Source of the DNA: JAEUIZ01 sp046155605
GTDB taxonomy: Bacteria > Planctomycetota > Phycisphaerae > Phycisphaerales > UBA1924
Length of the DNA: 59,807 nucleotides
Assembly: GCA_046155605.1 (NCBI GenBank)
Contig: JBJXFQ010000096.1
Span: forward strand, 1-59,807
Direction: 5' to 3'
Shown: positions 42,293 through 53,200 of the stretch, in pieces
How positions within the stretch are numbered: position 1 is the stretch's first letter
Layout of the letters: the number at the start of each line of letters is the position of its first letter
Translations under genes and position numbers: made by a program
The notes under the pieces: generated by a model
Told to the model about the DNA's origin: nothing
What the model saw: only the letters and a program-made list of their open reading frames with translations
Databases searched by the model: none

Positions 42293-43671
42293 CAGATGGC
42301 CCGGAGGGCGGCCTCCACGCGCTCAAGCCGCATCCGTCGCGAGCCCTTGAGCAACACCACGTCGCCGGGCCTGAGCATCGCCGCCACGCTGGCCGCGGAT
42401 TCAGGGTCGAGTTCGGGCACATGCCGCGCGCGCCCGTTGAGCGCCTCGCCCGCCAGCCGCATCGATTCACCCACGAGCACGACCAAGTCCAGATCGGTCA
42501 TCGACGCCAGCAGCGAGCCGATCTCGCGATGCACGGCCTCGCGATGCTCGCCCATCTCGAGCATGTCGCCCAGCACCGCCACCCGCCGCCGCGCGCCCGC
42601 TCCCGCCTCGGCGAGGGTCACGAGCGCGGCCCGCATCGAATCCGGGTTCGCGTTGTAGGCGTCGTTGATGATGCGGATGCCGCGGACCTCGCACGGCTGC
42701 AGCCGCATCTCCGCGCCATGCACGCTGCGCAGCCCGCGCGCGATCGCCTCATCGGGCACGCCCAGCCTTCGCCCGACCGCCACCGCCGCCGCCGCGTTGA
42801 TGGCGTTGTGCCGGCCCAGCAGCGGAATCTCGAACTCGCTGCGGTCGTTCAGCCGGAATCGCTGGCCCGTGCCGGTTGCTTCGACGGAAACGACTCGCAC
42901 GTCCGCGCTCTTTCCTTCTCCGAATCGGATGATCGAGCCCGGTCGCCGCGAGAGGCCCGCGATCGCGTCGTCGAGATGCGGCGCGTCGGCATTGACAATC
43001 CCCGCCCCGCCGGCGCGCACCGGCTCCAGCAGGCTCGCCTCCTCCTGCGCCACTTCACGGACGCTGCCCAGCCGCTCCAGATGCTCGCGACCGATCGAAA
43101 CGACCACGGCGATATCCGGTTGCACCAGCGACGCCAGCGGCGCGATCTCGCCCCGCGCGTTGGTCCCGATCTCCGCAACGAGGTACTGATCGCCCGGCCG
43201 CGCCGCGAGCACCGTCAGCGGCACGCCCACGCTGTTGTTGAAACTCTTGATCGAGGCCGAGCCACGGAGCGTCTGCCCGAGCACGGCGTCGATGAGCCGC
43301 ACCGTCGTGGTTTTGCCGTTGGAGCCCCCGACCGCGACGACGCGCGTCGATTCGAGCGCGGTGCGCCGATACGCCTCGCCCAGCCGCATGAGCGCCCGCC
43401 GCGTGTCCGTCACGCGCAGCAGCCCCAGGCTCTCGGGGACGTCGCGGACCGCCGCCGGGTTGTCGATGATCGCCAGCGGGCTTCCGCGATGGGCGGCATC
43501 GGCGAGCATCGCGTGCCCGTCGAATCGATCGCCCGCCAGCGCGAGAAACACCTGCCCCGGTCGGAGGTCTCGCGTGTCCGTTGAGAGCCCGATCACCTCC
43601 GCGCGCGTCGGCAACGACACCCACGTCCCGCCCAGCGCCGCACGCAACGACTCCGGCGACCAGAAGGTCAT
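42292..43671 (-). CDS. murF: UDP-N-acetylmuramoyl-tripeptide--D-Ala-D-Ala ligase
   Basis: 459 residues, ATP-dependent Mur ligase adding D-Ala-D-Ala. P-loop VVAVGGSNGKTTTVRLIDAV, GLSTDTRDLRPGQVFLALAG in the N-terminal domain, and the C-terminal INDAYNANPDSMRAALVTLA with the conserved NxNP turn. It overlaps murE by 4 bases (ATGA) and mraY by 1, so the three are tightly coupled. Confidence 0.96.
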   Translation of the reverse strand: MTFWSPESLRAALGGTWVSLPTRAEVIGLSTDTRDLRPGQVFLALAGDRFDGHAMLADAAHRGSPLAIIDNPAAVRDVPESLGLLRVTDTRRALMRLGEAYRRTALESTRVVAVGGSNGKTTTVRLIDAVLGQTLRGSASIKSFNNSVGVPLTVLAARPGDQYLVAEIGTNARGEIAPLASLVQPDIAVVVSIGREHLERLGSVREVAQEEASLLEPVRAGGAGIVNADAPHLDDAIAGLSRRPGSIIRFGEGKSADVRVVSVEATGTGQRFRLNDRSEFEIPLLGRHNAINAAAAVAVGRRLGVPDEAIARGLRSVHGAEMRLQPCEVRGIRIINDAYNANPDSMRAALVTLAEAGAGARRRVAVLGDMLEMGEHREAVHREIGSLLASMTDLDLVVLVGESMRLAGEALNGRARHVPELDPESAASVAAMLRPGDVVLLKGSRRMRLERVEAALRAI

Positions 43672-45194
43672 CGGCCACGCTCCGGGAAAGCCTCGCGCGT
43701 CCCAAGCGCCGCACGCGCCGCCTCTCGATCGTCAAACTCCAGCCGCCGCAGACCACCGCCGCCGTCCGACACGATCTGCTCGGTCTCGTGCCCCTTGCCG
43801 GCGATCACGAGGATGTCGCCGGGCGAGAGCGAGCCAACCGCCAGCCCGATCGCCGCGGCGCGATCGGCCTCGACCTCGACTCGTGCGCGTTGCTCCAGCG
43901 GCACACCCGCGACGATCTCGCGGATGATCGCTTCCGGCTCCTCCGATCGCGGATTGTCCGAGGTTACGATCACGCGATCCGCCAGTTCGCTTGCCGCCTC
44001 CCCCATCCGAGGCCGCTTCGTCCGATCCCGATCGCCGCCGCAACCAAACACGACCACCAGTCGCCCGCCCGGCCCGCGCAGCGGCCGCAGTGTCGTCAAG
44101 ACCTTTCGCAAGGCGTCGTCCGTGTGCGCATAGTCGACCAGCACCTGGAACGGCGACCGCCGAGAGGTCACCGGCTCGAGCCGCCCGGGAGGCGCGACGG
44201 CTCGCTCGATCCCGCGGACCAACTCTCGCATCGGCACGCCCAGCGCGTAGCACGCCGCCAGCGCTTGCACCGCGTTCATCGCGTTGTGCGCGCCGATCAG
44301 CCCGACCTCCGCGCGCTCACTCCCCCATGGGCCGGCGAGCGTCAGCCGCATCCCCGACATCGACGCCGACTCGATCACGGCCCGCGCCTCGGCCTGTGCT
44401 CCAACCTGGCCCGCGACTCCCACCTCGCACCGCACGATCCGGGCTCGGCAATCCCTCACCATCCGCTCGTGCCACGGGTCCTGGGCATTCACGATCGCCC
44501 ACCCATCCACGGGCAGCATCGCAAAGAGCCGCGCCTTCGCATCGGCATACGCCTCCATGGTCCCGTGATAATCGAGGTGATCGCCCGTCAAGTTCGTGAA
44601 GATACCCACATCAAACCGCAGCGCCGCGACGCGCCCCTGATCCAACGCATGGCTCGACGCCTCCATCACCGCCGCCACGCACCCGCTCTCGACCATCGTT
44701 CCGAGCGTACGGCTGAGTTCCCAGGCCGGAGGGGTGGTGAGCGTCGCCGCCGCCACCTCGCGCCCGTCGTCGATCTGGACGGTCCCGATGAGCCCGCAGC
44801 GTCGCCCGACGCCGTTGAGCAGTTGGTGGATGAGGTGGGCCGTGGTCGTCTTGCCGTTGGTCCCGGTCACGCCGATGAGGTCGAGGGTGGCGCTGGGCTC
44901 CCCATAGAAGCGCTCGGCGATCGCCGCCCCGATGCGGGCCACGTCCGTGGTGACGAGCACGGTCGCGCCGCCCGCCGGGGCCGCCTCGGCCGCGAGGACC
45001 GCGACCGCTCCGGCCCGCACCGCCTCGCCGACGAACGCCTTGCCGTCGGATTTCGTGCCCGCCCGCGCGACGAACAGCGACCCCGGCACCACGGTCCGGC
45101 TGTCGTCGGTCACGTCACAGACGCGCACACCACGCGGCCCGGGACCGCCCGCCGGGCGAACTTCAAGCCCCGCGATGAGTTCTGACAAGTCCAT
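43668..45194 (-). CDS. murE: UDP-MurNAc-dipeptide--2,6-diaminopimelate ligase
   Basis: 508 residues. P-loop LIGVTGTNGKTTTAHLIHQL, carbamylated-lysine segment EAYADAKARLFAML, and the specificity motif DNPR in VIVTSDNPRSEEPEAII, which in MurE marks meso-diaminopimelate rather than lysine. EASSHALDQGRVAALRFD and FTNLTGDHLDYHGTM are typical. It opens the mur part of the operon, 48 bases after queA. The motif supports a DAP-type peptidoglycan. Confidence 0.96.
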   Translation of the reverse strand: MDLSELIAGLEVRPAGGPGPRGVRVCDVTDDSRTVVPGSLFVARAGTKSDGKAFVGEAVRAGAVAVLAAEAAPAGGATVLVTTDVARIGAAIAERFYGEPSATLDLIGVTGTNGKTTTAHLIHQLLNGVGRRCGLIGTVQIDDGREVAAATLTTPPAWELSRTLGTMVESGCVAAVMEASSHALDQGRVAALRFDVGIFTNLTGDHLDYHGTMEAYADAKARLFAMLPVDGWAIVNAQDPWHERMVRDCRARIVRCEVGVAGQVGAQAEARAVIESASMSGMRLTLAGPWGSERAEVGLIGAHNAMNAVQALAACYALGVPMRELVRGIERAVAPPGRLEPVTSRRSPFQVLVDYAHTDDALRKVLTTLRPLRGPGGRLVVVFGCGGDRDRTKRPRMGEAASELADRVIVTSDNPRSEEPEAIIREIVAGVPLEQRARVEVEADRAAAIGLAVGSLSPGDILVIAGKGHETEQIVSDGGGGLRRLEFDDREAARAALGTREAFPERGR

Positions 45195-45242
45195 CGCCGC
45201 GTTACACCTCGGGCATCTATCGGTGGGACGCGCCCGCCGCCT

Positions 45243-46391
45243 TCACACGATCAGCATCGCGTCGCCATAACTGTAGAAGCGATAGCCCCGGGCGATCGCC
45301 TCGGCATAGCACGCCCGCAGCCGCGAAACACCGCCACCGACCGCCGAAGCACCGCTCCCGCCCGCATCCGCTCCGCCGGCCTCCAGCATCGCGCCCACCA
45401 GCGCCATCAGCGTCGAGCGCGGCAGATGAAAGTTCGTCATCAGCCCGTCCACCCACCGAAACCGCCACCCCGGCGCGATCAGGATCCGCGTCTGCCTCGG
45501 GCCTATCTCTCCCGCCGCGTCCATCGATTCCATGCTCTCGAGCGCCCGCACCGTGGTCGTTCCCACCGCGATCACCCGCCGAGCCTCGCGCTTGGCCCGC
45601 GAAACCGCCTCCCGCGTCTCCTGCGGCACCTCGAACCGCTCGCAGTGCATCGGGTGCTCCTGCAGCGTCGCCGCCTCGACCGGCCGAAACGTTCCCGCGC
45701 CCACATGCAGCACCACCTCGCGCTGCTCGACCCCGATTCCGTCCAGCCGTGAGAGCAGTTCCCGCGTGAAGTGCAGCCCCGCCGTCGGGGCCGCCACCGA
45801 GCCAACCTCCTCGGCATACACCGTCTGATACCGCTCCCGATCCGAACCGTCCTCCTCGGCTTCGCCACGCAGTTTCCGCGCCCGGCGGATGTACGGCGGC
45901 AGCGGCGTCGACCCCACCGCGCCAAGCACCGCCTCGCTCGCGCCCACCGAGGCCTCGCCACTCACCTCGACCTCCCACCCCTGCGGCTCGTCCTCGCTTC
46001 GGCCAACCACGCGAAGGCGAACGCCTGCCACAAGCTCAACCTCCGCGCCGGGCCGAAGGTGCGCGCTCCGTAGCAAGACGACCCAGCGCAACCCGCCGCC
46101 CGTGCCCGGCCCGCTCTCCGCGTCGCGCAAATACAGGCCCTCGACGCGCCCGCCCGTGCCCTCCCGCCGGCCAACGAACCGCGCCGGCACCACGCGCGAG
46201 CGATTGAAGACCAGCAGATCGCCCGCGCGGAGCAACTCCGCCAAGTCGCGCACATGCCGATGCGAGACGCCCGATCCGGCCCGCTCGACCACCATCAGCC
46301 GTGCCGAATCCCGCGGCTCCGCAGGCCTCGTCGCTACCGCCGACTCCGGCAGGTCGTAGTCCAACTCTTCGGTCCGGAGCGGCTCGTTCAC
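45243..46391 (-). CDS. queA: tRNA preQ1 ribosyltransferase-isomerase
   Basis: 382 residues. QueA transfers and isomerises the ribosyl of S-adenosylmethionine onto preQ1 in tRNA (queuosine pathway). TEELDYDLPESAVATRPAEP, LVFNRSRVVPARFVGRREGT, VAAPTAGLHFTRELLSRLDG, VVLHVGAGTFRPVEAATLQE and LMTNFHLPRSTLMALVGAML are all family motifs. The protein is about 20-40 residues longer than E. coli QueA, with the extra Gly/Ala-rich segment (EAGGADAGGSGASAVGGGVS) near the end. It starts the minus-strand operon to argH. Confidence 0.95.
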   Translation of the reverse strand: MNEPLRTEELDYDLPESAVATRPAEPRDSARLMVVERAGSGVSHRHVRDLAELLRAGDLLVFNRSRVVPARFVGRREGTGGRVEGLYLRDAESGPGTGGGLRWVVLLRSAHLRPGAEVELVAGVRLRVVGRSEDEPQGWEVEVSGEASVGASEAVLGAVGSTPLPPYIRRARKLRGEAEEDGSDRERYQTVYAEEVGSVAAPTAGLHFTRELLSRLDGIGVEQREVVLHVGAGTFRPVEAATLQEHPMHCERFEVPQETREAVSRAKREARRVIAVGTTTVRALESMESMDAAGEIGPRQTRILIAPGWRFRWVDGLMTNFHLPRSTLMALVGAMLEAGGADAGGSGASAVGGGVSRLRACYAEAIARGYRFYSYGDAMLIV

Positions 46392-46491
46392 ACCGCCATT
46401 GTCGCAGGCTCACACGAGCCCCGCCTCGACCTCGACTTGTTGAGCCGATCGCGCGAGCGATCGGTTCCCTCGGACCCATTACACTCCGTCC

Positions 46492-47724
46492 ATGACACAC
46501 GCCCCTCTTCGCCTGGGCATGGTCGGCGGAGGCCGCGACGCCTTCATCGGTGCCGTCCATCGCCGCGCCGCCGCTCTCGATTCCCGTTTCGTGCTCGTCG
46601 CCGGCGCGCTCTCCTCGAACCCCGACAAGGCTCTGGCCTCCGGGCGTGACCTCGGCCTGCCGCGCGTCTACCCCACCTGGCAAGCCATGCTCGAGGCCGA
46701 ACGCGCCCGCCCCCGATCCGATTCGTCCATCGGCGAGCGATCGACAACGGCTGAAAGTGACCGGGGGCGCATCGACGCCGTCGCCATCGTCACGCCCAAC
46801 CACGAGCACCATCCGATCGCCCGTGCCTTCGCCGAGGCGGGGTTCCATGTCATCTGCGACAAGCCGCTCTGCCTCGATTCCGCCCAGGCCGACGACCTCA
46901 TCCGCGTCACCGATCGTGCGGGCATCGTCTTTGCCGTCACCTACAACTACACCGGCTATCCCATGATCAAGCAGGCCCGCGCGATGGTCCGCCGCGGCGA
47001 CCTCGGCACGATCCGCAAGATCGTCGTCGAGTACAACCAGGGCTGGCTCGCCACCGCGCTCGAGCGGACAGGCCAGAAACAGGCCGATTGGCGCACCGAC
47101 CCAGCACGCTCGGGCGTCGGCGGGGCCATCGGCGACATCGGCTCCCACGCCGAGAATCTCCTCGCCACCGTCACCGGCCTGCACATCCGTGCCGTCTGCG
47201 CTGACCTCGCCCGCTTCATCCCAGGCCGACGCCTCGACGACGACGCCAACGTCCTGCTCCGTCTCGCGCGGCCCGGCTCGCCGCCCGACGACCCCGAGCC
47301 CCGCGGCGTCCTCATCGCCTCGCAGATCGAGATCGGCCATGAGAACGACCTCCGCCTCCGCGTCCACGGCGACAAGGGCTCGCTTGATTGGCACCAGGAA
47401 TCGCCCGACACGCTGTGGTTCCGCCCGCTCGCGGGGCCGGTGCAGATGCTCCGCCGCGGAAATGCCTACCTCAACGACGACGCCAAGGCCGCCACGCGCC
47501 TGCCCGCGGGCCACCCGGAGGCCTTCATCGAGGCGTTTGCCAATGTCTACGCCGCGGCGGCCGATGCGATCGTGGGGCATCAACCCCGCGCCGGCGCGAG
47601 CCGCATCGCTCCAGACACCGCCGCTGATTTCCCGACGGTCCGCGACGGCGCGCGCGGCATCCGGTTCATCGAGGCCGTCGTCCGCAGCGCGGATTCCTCT
47701 GCGAAGTGGACGCCGGTCGATTGA
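46492..47724 (+). CDS. Gfo/Idh/MocA-family oxidoreductase
   Basis: 410 residues, NAD(P)-dependent sugar or inositol dehydrogenase family. LRLGMVGGGRDAFIGAVHRR is the Rossmann turn, VICDKPLCLDSAQADDL contains the catalytic Lys-Pro, and GVGGAIGDIGSHAENLLATV the substrate Asp/His segment. A charged low-complexity insertion (residues about 70-90, RARPRSDSSIGERSTTAESD) breaks the Rossmann domain near the family position 60-90. Divergent from queA with a 100-base gap. Substrate unknown. Confidence 0.88.
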   Translation: MTHAPLRLGMVGGGRDAFIGAVHRRAAALDSRFVLVAGALSSNPDKALASGRDLGLPRVYPTWQAMLEAERARPRSDSSIGERSTTAESDRGRIDAVAIVTPNHEHHPIARAFAEAGFHVICDKPLCLDSAQADDLIRVTDRAGIVFAVTYNYTGYPMIKQARAMVRRGDLGTIRKIVVEYNQGWLATALERTGQKQADWRTDPARSGVGGAIGDIGSHAENLLATVTGLHIRAVCADLARFIPGRRLDDDANVLLRLARPGSPPDDPEPRGVLIASQIEIGHENDLRLRVHGDKGSLDWHQESPDTLWFRPLAGPVQMLRRGNAYLNDDAKAATRLPAGHPEAFIEAFANVYAAAADAIVGHQPRAGASRIAPDTAADFPTVRDGARGIRFIEAVVRSADSSAKWTPVD

Positions 47725-47775
47725 TCGCCCCGCACGACCGCCGCTTCCGAGGCCGTGCTCGCCGCCGTCCACCAC

Positions 47776-50136
47776 TCACGGACACCCGGCCGCAAACGCA
47801 TTGACGAAGCAGGTGAAATCGTTGATGTTCAGCGTCGGGGTCGCCGTGCTGCCGTCGCAGTTCGCGCCGGGGTCGCCCGCGGCGAACGCGTTGAGGAAGC
47901 AGGTGAAGTCGTTGATGTTGAGAATCGGGCTGGTCGTGCTGCCGTCGCAGTTGGCGTAGCAGATCCCGCCCTCGACCGCTCCATACAGAATGAACGACGT
48001 CGCGTCGCCGGGTCCGGGCACTGCTGCCGCGATGTCCAGCGCCTGTAGGTTCGTCGTCGGCGCGCCGGGGAACGACGCGCTCAATCGCAACTGATTCCCG
48101 AACATCGACGGCCCGACCGTCGGCACATACGTCACCGGCACCGAGAGGTCCACCCATACCATCGGGTCCGCCGTCATCACCGTCGGCCGACCGCCATAGC
48201 CCGTGACCGCCGGCGTGCCCCCGGCACCATTCACCAGCGTCCCGAGCGTGCCCGCCGGCAGCACCACCTGACCCACGAACAGCGTGTTGTGGTAGACCTC
48301 GACGCGCACCTGCGCCGACCCGATGCCCGCGAAGGTGCCGGTGATGGTCGTGTTCGGTCCCGACGTGATCCGCGCCACGCCCACTCGTCTCGCGCCCACT
48401 CCGCCCTGCGTCCCCCACGACGTGATCGTCACCACCGCGCCCGCGCTCAGCGGGATGTTGCTGTTGGTCGCGCTGATCCCCACCGTCGTCGGCACCGTCG
48501 GCGAGATCGTCGCCCCGTCATCCCCCGCCGTCCCCACGTTGCTCACCAGGATATTCGTCACCTGGTTCGTCAGGTTCGCGTTGAAGAACGCCGTCACCGG
48601 CAGGTTGGGAAACAAGTTCACCCGGATCGGGTCGCGCGTGCAGACATCCAGCGCGCCCATCTGGATCGGAATGATGACCGAGTTCGGGTCGAGCAACCGG
48701 AACGTGATGGTCCGTGCGTTCGGCCCCGCGATCGTAATCATGACCTGCGAGTTGATCCCCCGTGCCGACAGTGATTGCAGGATCGCGTCTCGCACCCGAT
48801 CCGCCAAATACTGCGCGTTCCCACCCACGCGCAGACGAATCTGGATCGCCTCGAGGCACGCCCCGACGCCCGGCTGCGCGCCGCTCGCCTGCAGCAGCAG
48901 CCGCACCGTCGTGTTCGGCTCCACGTCCCCGTTCACCGTCACCACCAACGCGCCAGAAACCGTGTTCGAGAAGAACCACTGTGCATCCGGCGGCGGGGGC
49001 TGAAACACGGGAACGAACACCGTCGCCGACTGCGCCGACCTCGGATCGCCCGCGCGATCCATCACCGACACGCCGAAACTGTTCTCGGGAATATGGTCCG
49101 GCAGCGTCGGCGTAAACGTCCCTCGAACTCCCGACCCGCGCGACACCACGATCGGCCCCGGCGTCGCCCCAGGCGGCACCGGACCCAGCCGTGCCTGGAT
49201 CACCGTATCGGACACCGCCACCACCGACATCGGGATCATGCCCGTCGGCCCGAGCCGCACCCCCACGCACACGTCCTCGACGCGGTCGCCAAATCCGCAT
49301 CCGAAAATATTGACGATCGTGCCCTCCGGGCCGCCGCCCGGCGCGAACCCCGACACCACAAACGGACAGATGTCAATGTTATCAAAGCCGGTGATGTTGC
49401 CCGCCGACGCCCCCCCGGCAAAGGTCCGGATCGCCGTCGGCACCGGCAGCCCAGGCGCGCTCCCCCCGCCGAGGAACCAGCCCGTCGGCCGCGCCGACGC
49501 TGTCGGCCCGCCGACTGTCAAATCCGCGATCGTTACCTCGACCACGCGGTTCGTCGCATAATCGATCGTGACCGTCTGCCGATACCAGTGGTTCTTCTGA
49601 AGATTCTGCCACTCCGGCCCGGCGGAGAGACCCGGCGCGGGAGCCTGAACTCCCGCCGCGTCGTACACGATGAATCCGCTGTTGAATGCCGCGGCCGCAT
49701 TCGGATCAACCCAGGTATAGAGCGCGTTGAAATCACGCGTTGCGTTCGGCTGGAGCGAGAAGCCGCCAAGGTTCTGCGTCGCGGGAAGCACGCCGTCGAA
49801 TCGCGCGCAGAAATCCCACGAGATCGTCCAGCGCGACGAACTTCCAAAGTTGTGGTCTAACTGCGCGCGGGCCTGCTGCGTTCCACCCAAACTCCGACCG
49901 CCGATGAACTGAGCGGCACCCGTCGGATTCGGCGGCAGCAGCAGCACGTTGCCCGCGTAGGTGTAGACATCAAAGTCCGCGCTCCCCGGCACTGGCTGAT
50001 ACCACAACTCTTGCGGCGGCAGCGGCACGCCCGCGGGGCTGCCCGAATACGGCGGACTCTCGAAACTCGCCGAGAGGTCCGCGCGCACCGGCACCGCGAT
50101 CATCAACAGCGCAAGAACAAACGACAGCCAACGCAT
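47776..50136 (-). CDS. Secreted protein with IPT/TIG domain and C-terminal dockerin pair
   Basis: 786 residues from ATG 50134-50136, with AGGAGG before it and signal MRWLSFVLALLMIAVPVRA. Residues 20-240 form a jelly-roll-like beta domain (SSRWTISWDFCARFDGVLPA). Around 250-330 is an IPT/TIG fold (GFAPGGGPEGTIVNIFGCGF). The end is two dockerin-like repeats, CDGSTTSPILNINDFTCFLN and CDGSTATPTLNINDFTCFVN, each with Ca-binding D/N positions, found widely on planctomycete surface proteins. Partner cohesins are not in this window. Likely a surface or extracellular structural protein. Confidence 0.88.
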   Translation of the reverse strand: MRWLSFVLALLMIAVPVRADLSASFESPPYSGSPAGVPLPPQELWYQPVPGSADFDVYTYAGNVLLLPPNPTGAAQFIGGRSLGGTQQARAQLDHNFGSSSRWTISWDFCARFDGVLPATQNLGGFSLQPNATRDFNALYTWVDPNAAAAFNSGFIVYDAAGVQAPAPGLSAGPEWQNLQKNHWYRQTVTIDYATNRVVEVTIADLTVGGPTASARPTGWFLGGGSAPGLPVPTAIRTFAGGASAGNITGFDNIDICPFVVSGFAPGGGPEGTIVNIFGCGFGDRVEDVCVGVRLGPTGMIPMSVVAVSDTVIQARLGPVPPGATPGPIVVSRGSGVRGTFTPTLPDHIPENSFGVSVMDRAGDPRSAQSATVFVPVFQPPPPDAQWFFSNTVSGALVVTVNGDVEPNTTVRLLLQASGAQPGVGACLEAIQIRLRVGGNAQYLADRVRDAILQSLSARGINSQVMITIAGPNARTITFRLLDPNSVIIPIQMGALDVCTRDPIRVNLFPNLPVTAFFNANLTNQVTNILVSNVGTAGDDGATISPTVPTTVGISATNSNIPLSAGAVVTITSWGTQGGVGARRVGVARITSGPNTTITGTFAGIGSAQVRVEVYHNTLFVGQVVLPAGTLGTLVNGAGGTPAVTGYGGRPTVMTADPMVWVDLSVPVTYVPTVGPSMFGNQLRLSASFPGAPTTNLQALDIAAAVPGPGDATSFILYGAVEGGICYANCDGSTTSPILNINDFTCFLNAFAAGDPGANCDGSTATPTLNINDFTCFVNAFAAGCP

Positions 50137-50298
50137 GCAGAACCTCCTCAGTCGCCGCTCGGGCATTCTACTGGAAACTGCGGAAGTCCCAACCAGGACC
50201 CCGCAAGAATTCCGCGAAGAATCGATGTGCCGATACGGAAAGACTGTGCGAAGGCCGCTTGCCGCTAGGTGCCTGTTCGCGCTATCGAGTCCGCAGCG

Positions 50299-53200
50299 CT
50301 ATCGAATCGGCCGCGCCGCTTCTTCCTCCTCGGATTCGTCGATGTGCGATCGATCCGTCCATTCCTCCTCGCCCACGGCCAGGCCGGATTCCGGGAAGTC
50401 CGGGTCTGCCGCGATCGTCACATCCTGCGTGTACTCCTTCCCGTCCACCACGAGCACCACGCGATAGACGCCCGTCGCCACCCGTTGCCCACCAAAGCCG
50501 CGGCCACCCGGACCACCGGCACCCGGAGCGCCGGCAACGACCGGATTACCCGTCGTCGCCGCGCCAGGCGCGCCCACTGGCACCGCACCCGGCGCGCCCG
50601 TCGCACCGCTTGCCGCACCTCCGGGCGCTCCACCCGGTCCACCTGGCGTCCCAGCGCCGGGCGTGCCGCCCGCGGGCCGCGCCGGCGGATCGCGCCGCAA
50701 GTCCCATACGACCCGGTTCAGCCCCGCTTTCATCGAAGGCTCCCGTAACTCACGTACCGCCACACCCGCCTGCGTCGTCACCCGCAAGGTCAACTCTCGC
50801 GCGGGCGTCGCCAGCGAGTAATAGATCGTCGCGCCCGCCGCGCCACCCTGCGCGATGAAATGCCGCGAGCCGCTGATCCCGCGCGAGGGCTCCGACCGCC
50901 ACACGTGCGCAGTCGCGGGCTTGTAGAGCGTCGCCGTCTGCGCGATCGCCTCTGTCGTCATCTGCCTGAGCGCCGTCGCGTCAAAGACCCACAAACTCCG
51001 CCCGTGCGTCGCCGCCACGATCTCGCCCGTCGTCGGGTGCTGCGCGAAATCATGCACCGCGACCGTCGGCAGATTGCCGTTCATCTTCGTCCACGACTTC
51101 CCGCGATCGATCGATACGAAGCACCCGAACTCGGTCCCCGTGTAGAGCACGTCCTCGCGCGCAATGTCCTCGCGGAGCACCCTCGTCGAGCCGTTCGCCG
51201 GCAGATTCGTCGTGATCGATCGCCACGTCCGACCATAATCCTCCGACGCCAGCAGCATCGGACCGTCCTCGTTCGAGCGGTGCCCGTCGAGTGCCATGTA
51301 CACGCGCCCCGCCACGAACCGCGACGCCTCCAGCGACGCCACCCACCGCGGCTCGGGTACCAGTTCCTTGAGCGCCTTCCCCGGCTCCGCCGCCGGCTGG
51401 CGCGCCGAGCGCCGTCCGGGTCGGCCCGAGGCTTGCGTCTGCTCGCGCATCCGCGTGCCCTCGAACGGGACCGAGAACCCGCCCTGCCCGCCCATCGTCC
51501 CCGTGATTTTGTCGCCCGACACATTCGCCTCGATCGTCACCGGACCCATCGGACCCTCAAACCCGATCCGAATCTTCCCCGCCGACGCGTCGAATGTTCC
51601 CGCGTTCAGCGGCCCGCTGTACAGGTCCGAACGAATCCGCCCGCCCACCTTGCCCTCCGCCTCGAGCGTGAGAATCAGATCGAACGCGATCTCGGTCGGC
51701 AGTTCAGCACCTGTTGCCTTGGCGTTCCACGTCCCCGCCACCGGATTCGCCGCGGGCTCGGGCTGCCGCGTCGCGCCCTCACCGGCGCGCTCCCCACCGT
51801 TCGCGCCGCCCGTTCGCGGCGGCGCTGCCGTGGGCCTCCCGTCCGGTGCCTCGGCCGGCGGCTCGTCATTGGGCGTCTCCGCCGCTTCGTCCCCGCCGCG
51901 GCCCCCACCTCCACGACCGCCGAATCCGCCACGTCCTCCGCCGCCGAAGCGCCCGGCCATCGCCGTCATCTCCTCCGCGTCCAGCACCCCGTCCTGGTTC
52001 GCGTCGGCGTCATCGAACATCCGCCCCATCTGCTCGGGCGTCTCCGACCGCTGCAACTTCCCGTCCCCGTTCTCATCCATCCGCGCCAGCATCGCCGCCC
52101 CGCCCCCGCGCGGCCGCTGCGGCGTCTGTTCACTTTCGGACGGCGCCGGCGGATTGAACAGATCAACCCACGTCTTCCCGCCATCGCGCGTCGCCCACAA
52201 CGCCCCGTCATCCGTCCCCACATACAACACGTCGGCGTCGAGCGGCGACTCCGTCAGCGCCGTCGCCGAGCCCTTGTCCGTCCGCGAGATCTCCGGGCTG
52301 ATCCGCTTCATCGCCCGCTCCGCCGTCAGCGTCCGAAAGACATAGTTCCCCGCGCTGTAATAAATCTTCGAGTTGTGCGCCGACAACAGGAATGGCGTCT
52401 CCCAGTTGAAGCGATACCGCGCCCCATCCGGCGCGGGCGGCGGACGAAGGCTCCCGCCCCGGCCCGTTCTTAGGTTGCGCCACCCCGTCGCCCCGTTCTG
52501 GCTTTCGTAATACACCTGGTCCGCGTCGTTCGGATCGACCGCGCAGAGGAACCCATCCCCGCTCCCCACCCGGAACCAATCCTCATTCACCGCCCCGCCC
52601 GTCCGCGACCGCGCCGGCCCGCCCCAACTCCCGTTGTCCTGCAACCCGCCATACACATTATAAAACGGCCTCGCGTCAACCGCCACATGATAGAACTGCC
52701 CGATCGCCGCTCGATTCAGGTGGTCCCAGTTCTTTCCCTGGTCATAGGTCACATACACGCCGCCGTCACACCCCACGAGCGCGTGCTTCGGGTTCGCCGG
52801 GTTGATCCACATCGCGTGGTGGTCCGCGTGGACCTGCCTCGCATAATCCTCCGTGAACGTCGCGCCCCCGTCGCGGCTGATATGCAGCGACACGCCGAGC
52901 ACATAGATCACCTTCTCGTCCGTCGGATCGATGCGGATCTTGCTGAAATACATCGGCCGCGGCGTCAAACTGTTGATCCGCCGCCAGGTGTCGCCCGCGT
53001 CGTCCGACCGGAAGACTCCGCCGGTCTGGAAGCCACTGACGCCTTGCTCGTTCTGGATGTTCGCCACCTGCCCGCCCAGCCGCGTCCCATACGGCCGATC
53101 ATCCGGACTCCCGGGCCGCTTCCCTAACTTGATCGTCGCCTCGACGGGTTTGCGTTCCCGCGCGAGCACCACCTTGATCTCATCGTCCGGCGCACGCTCG

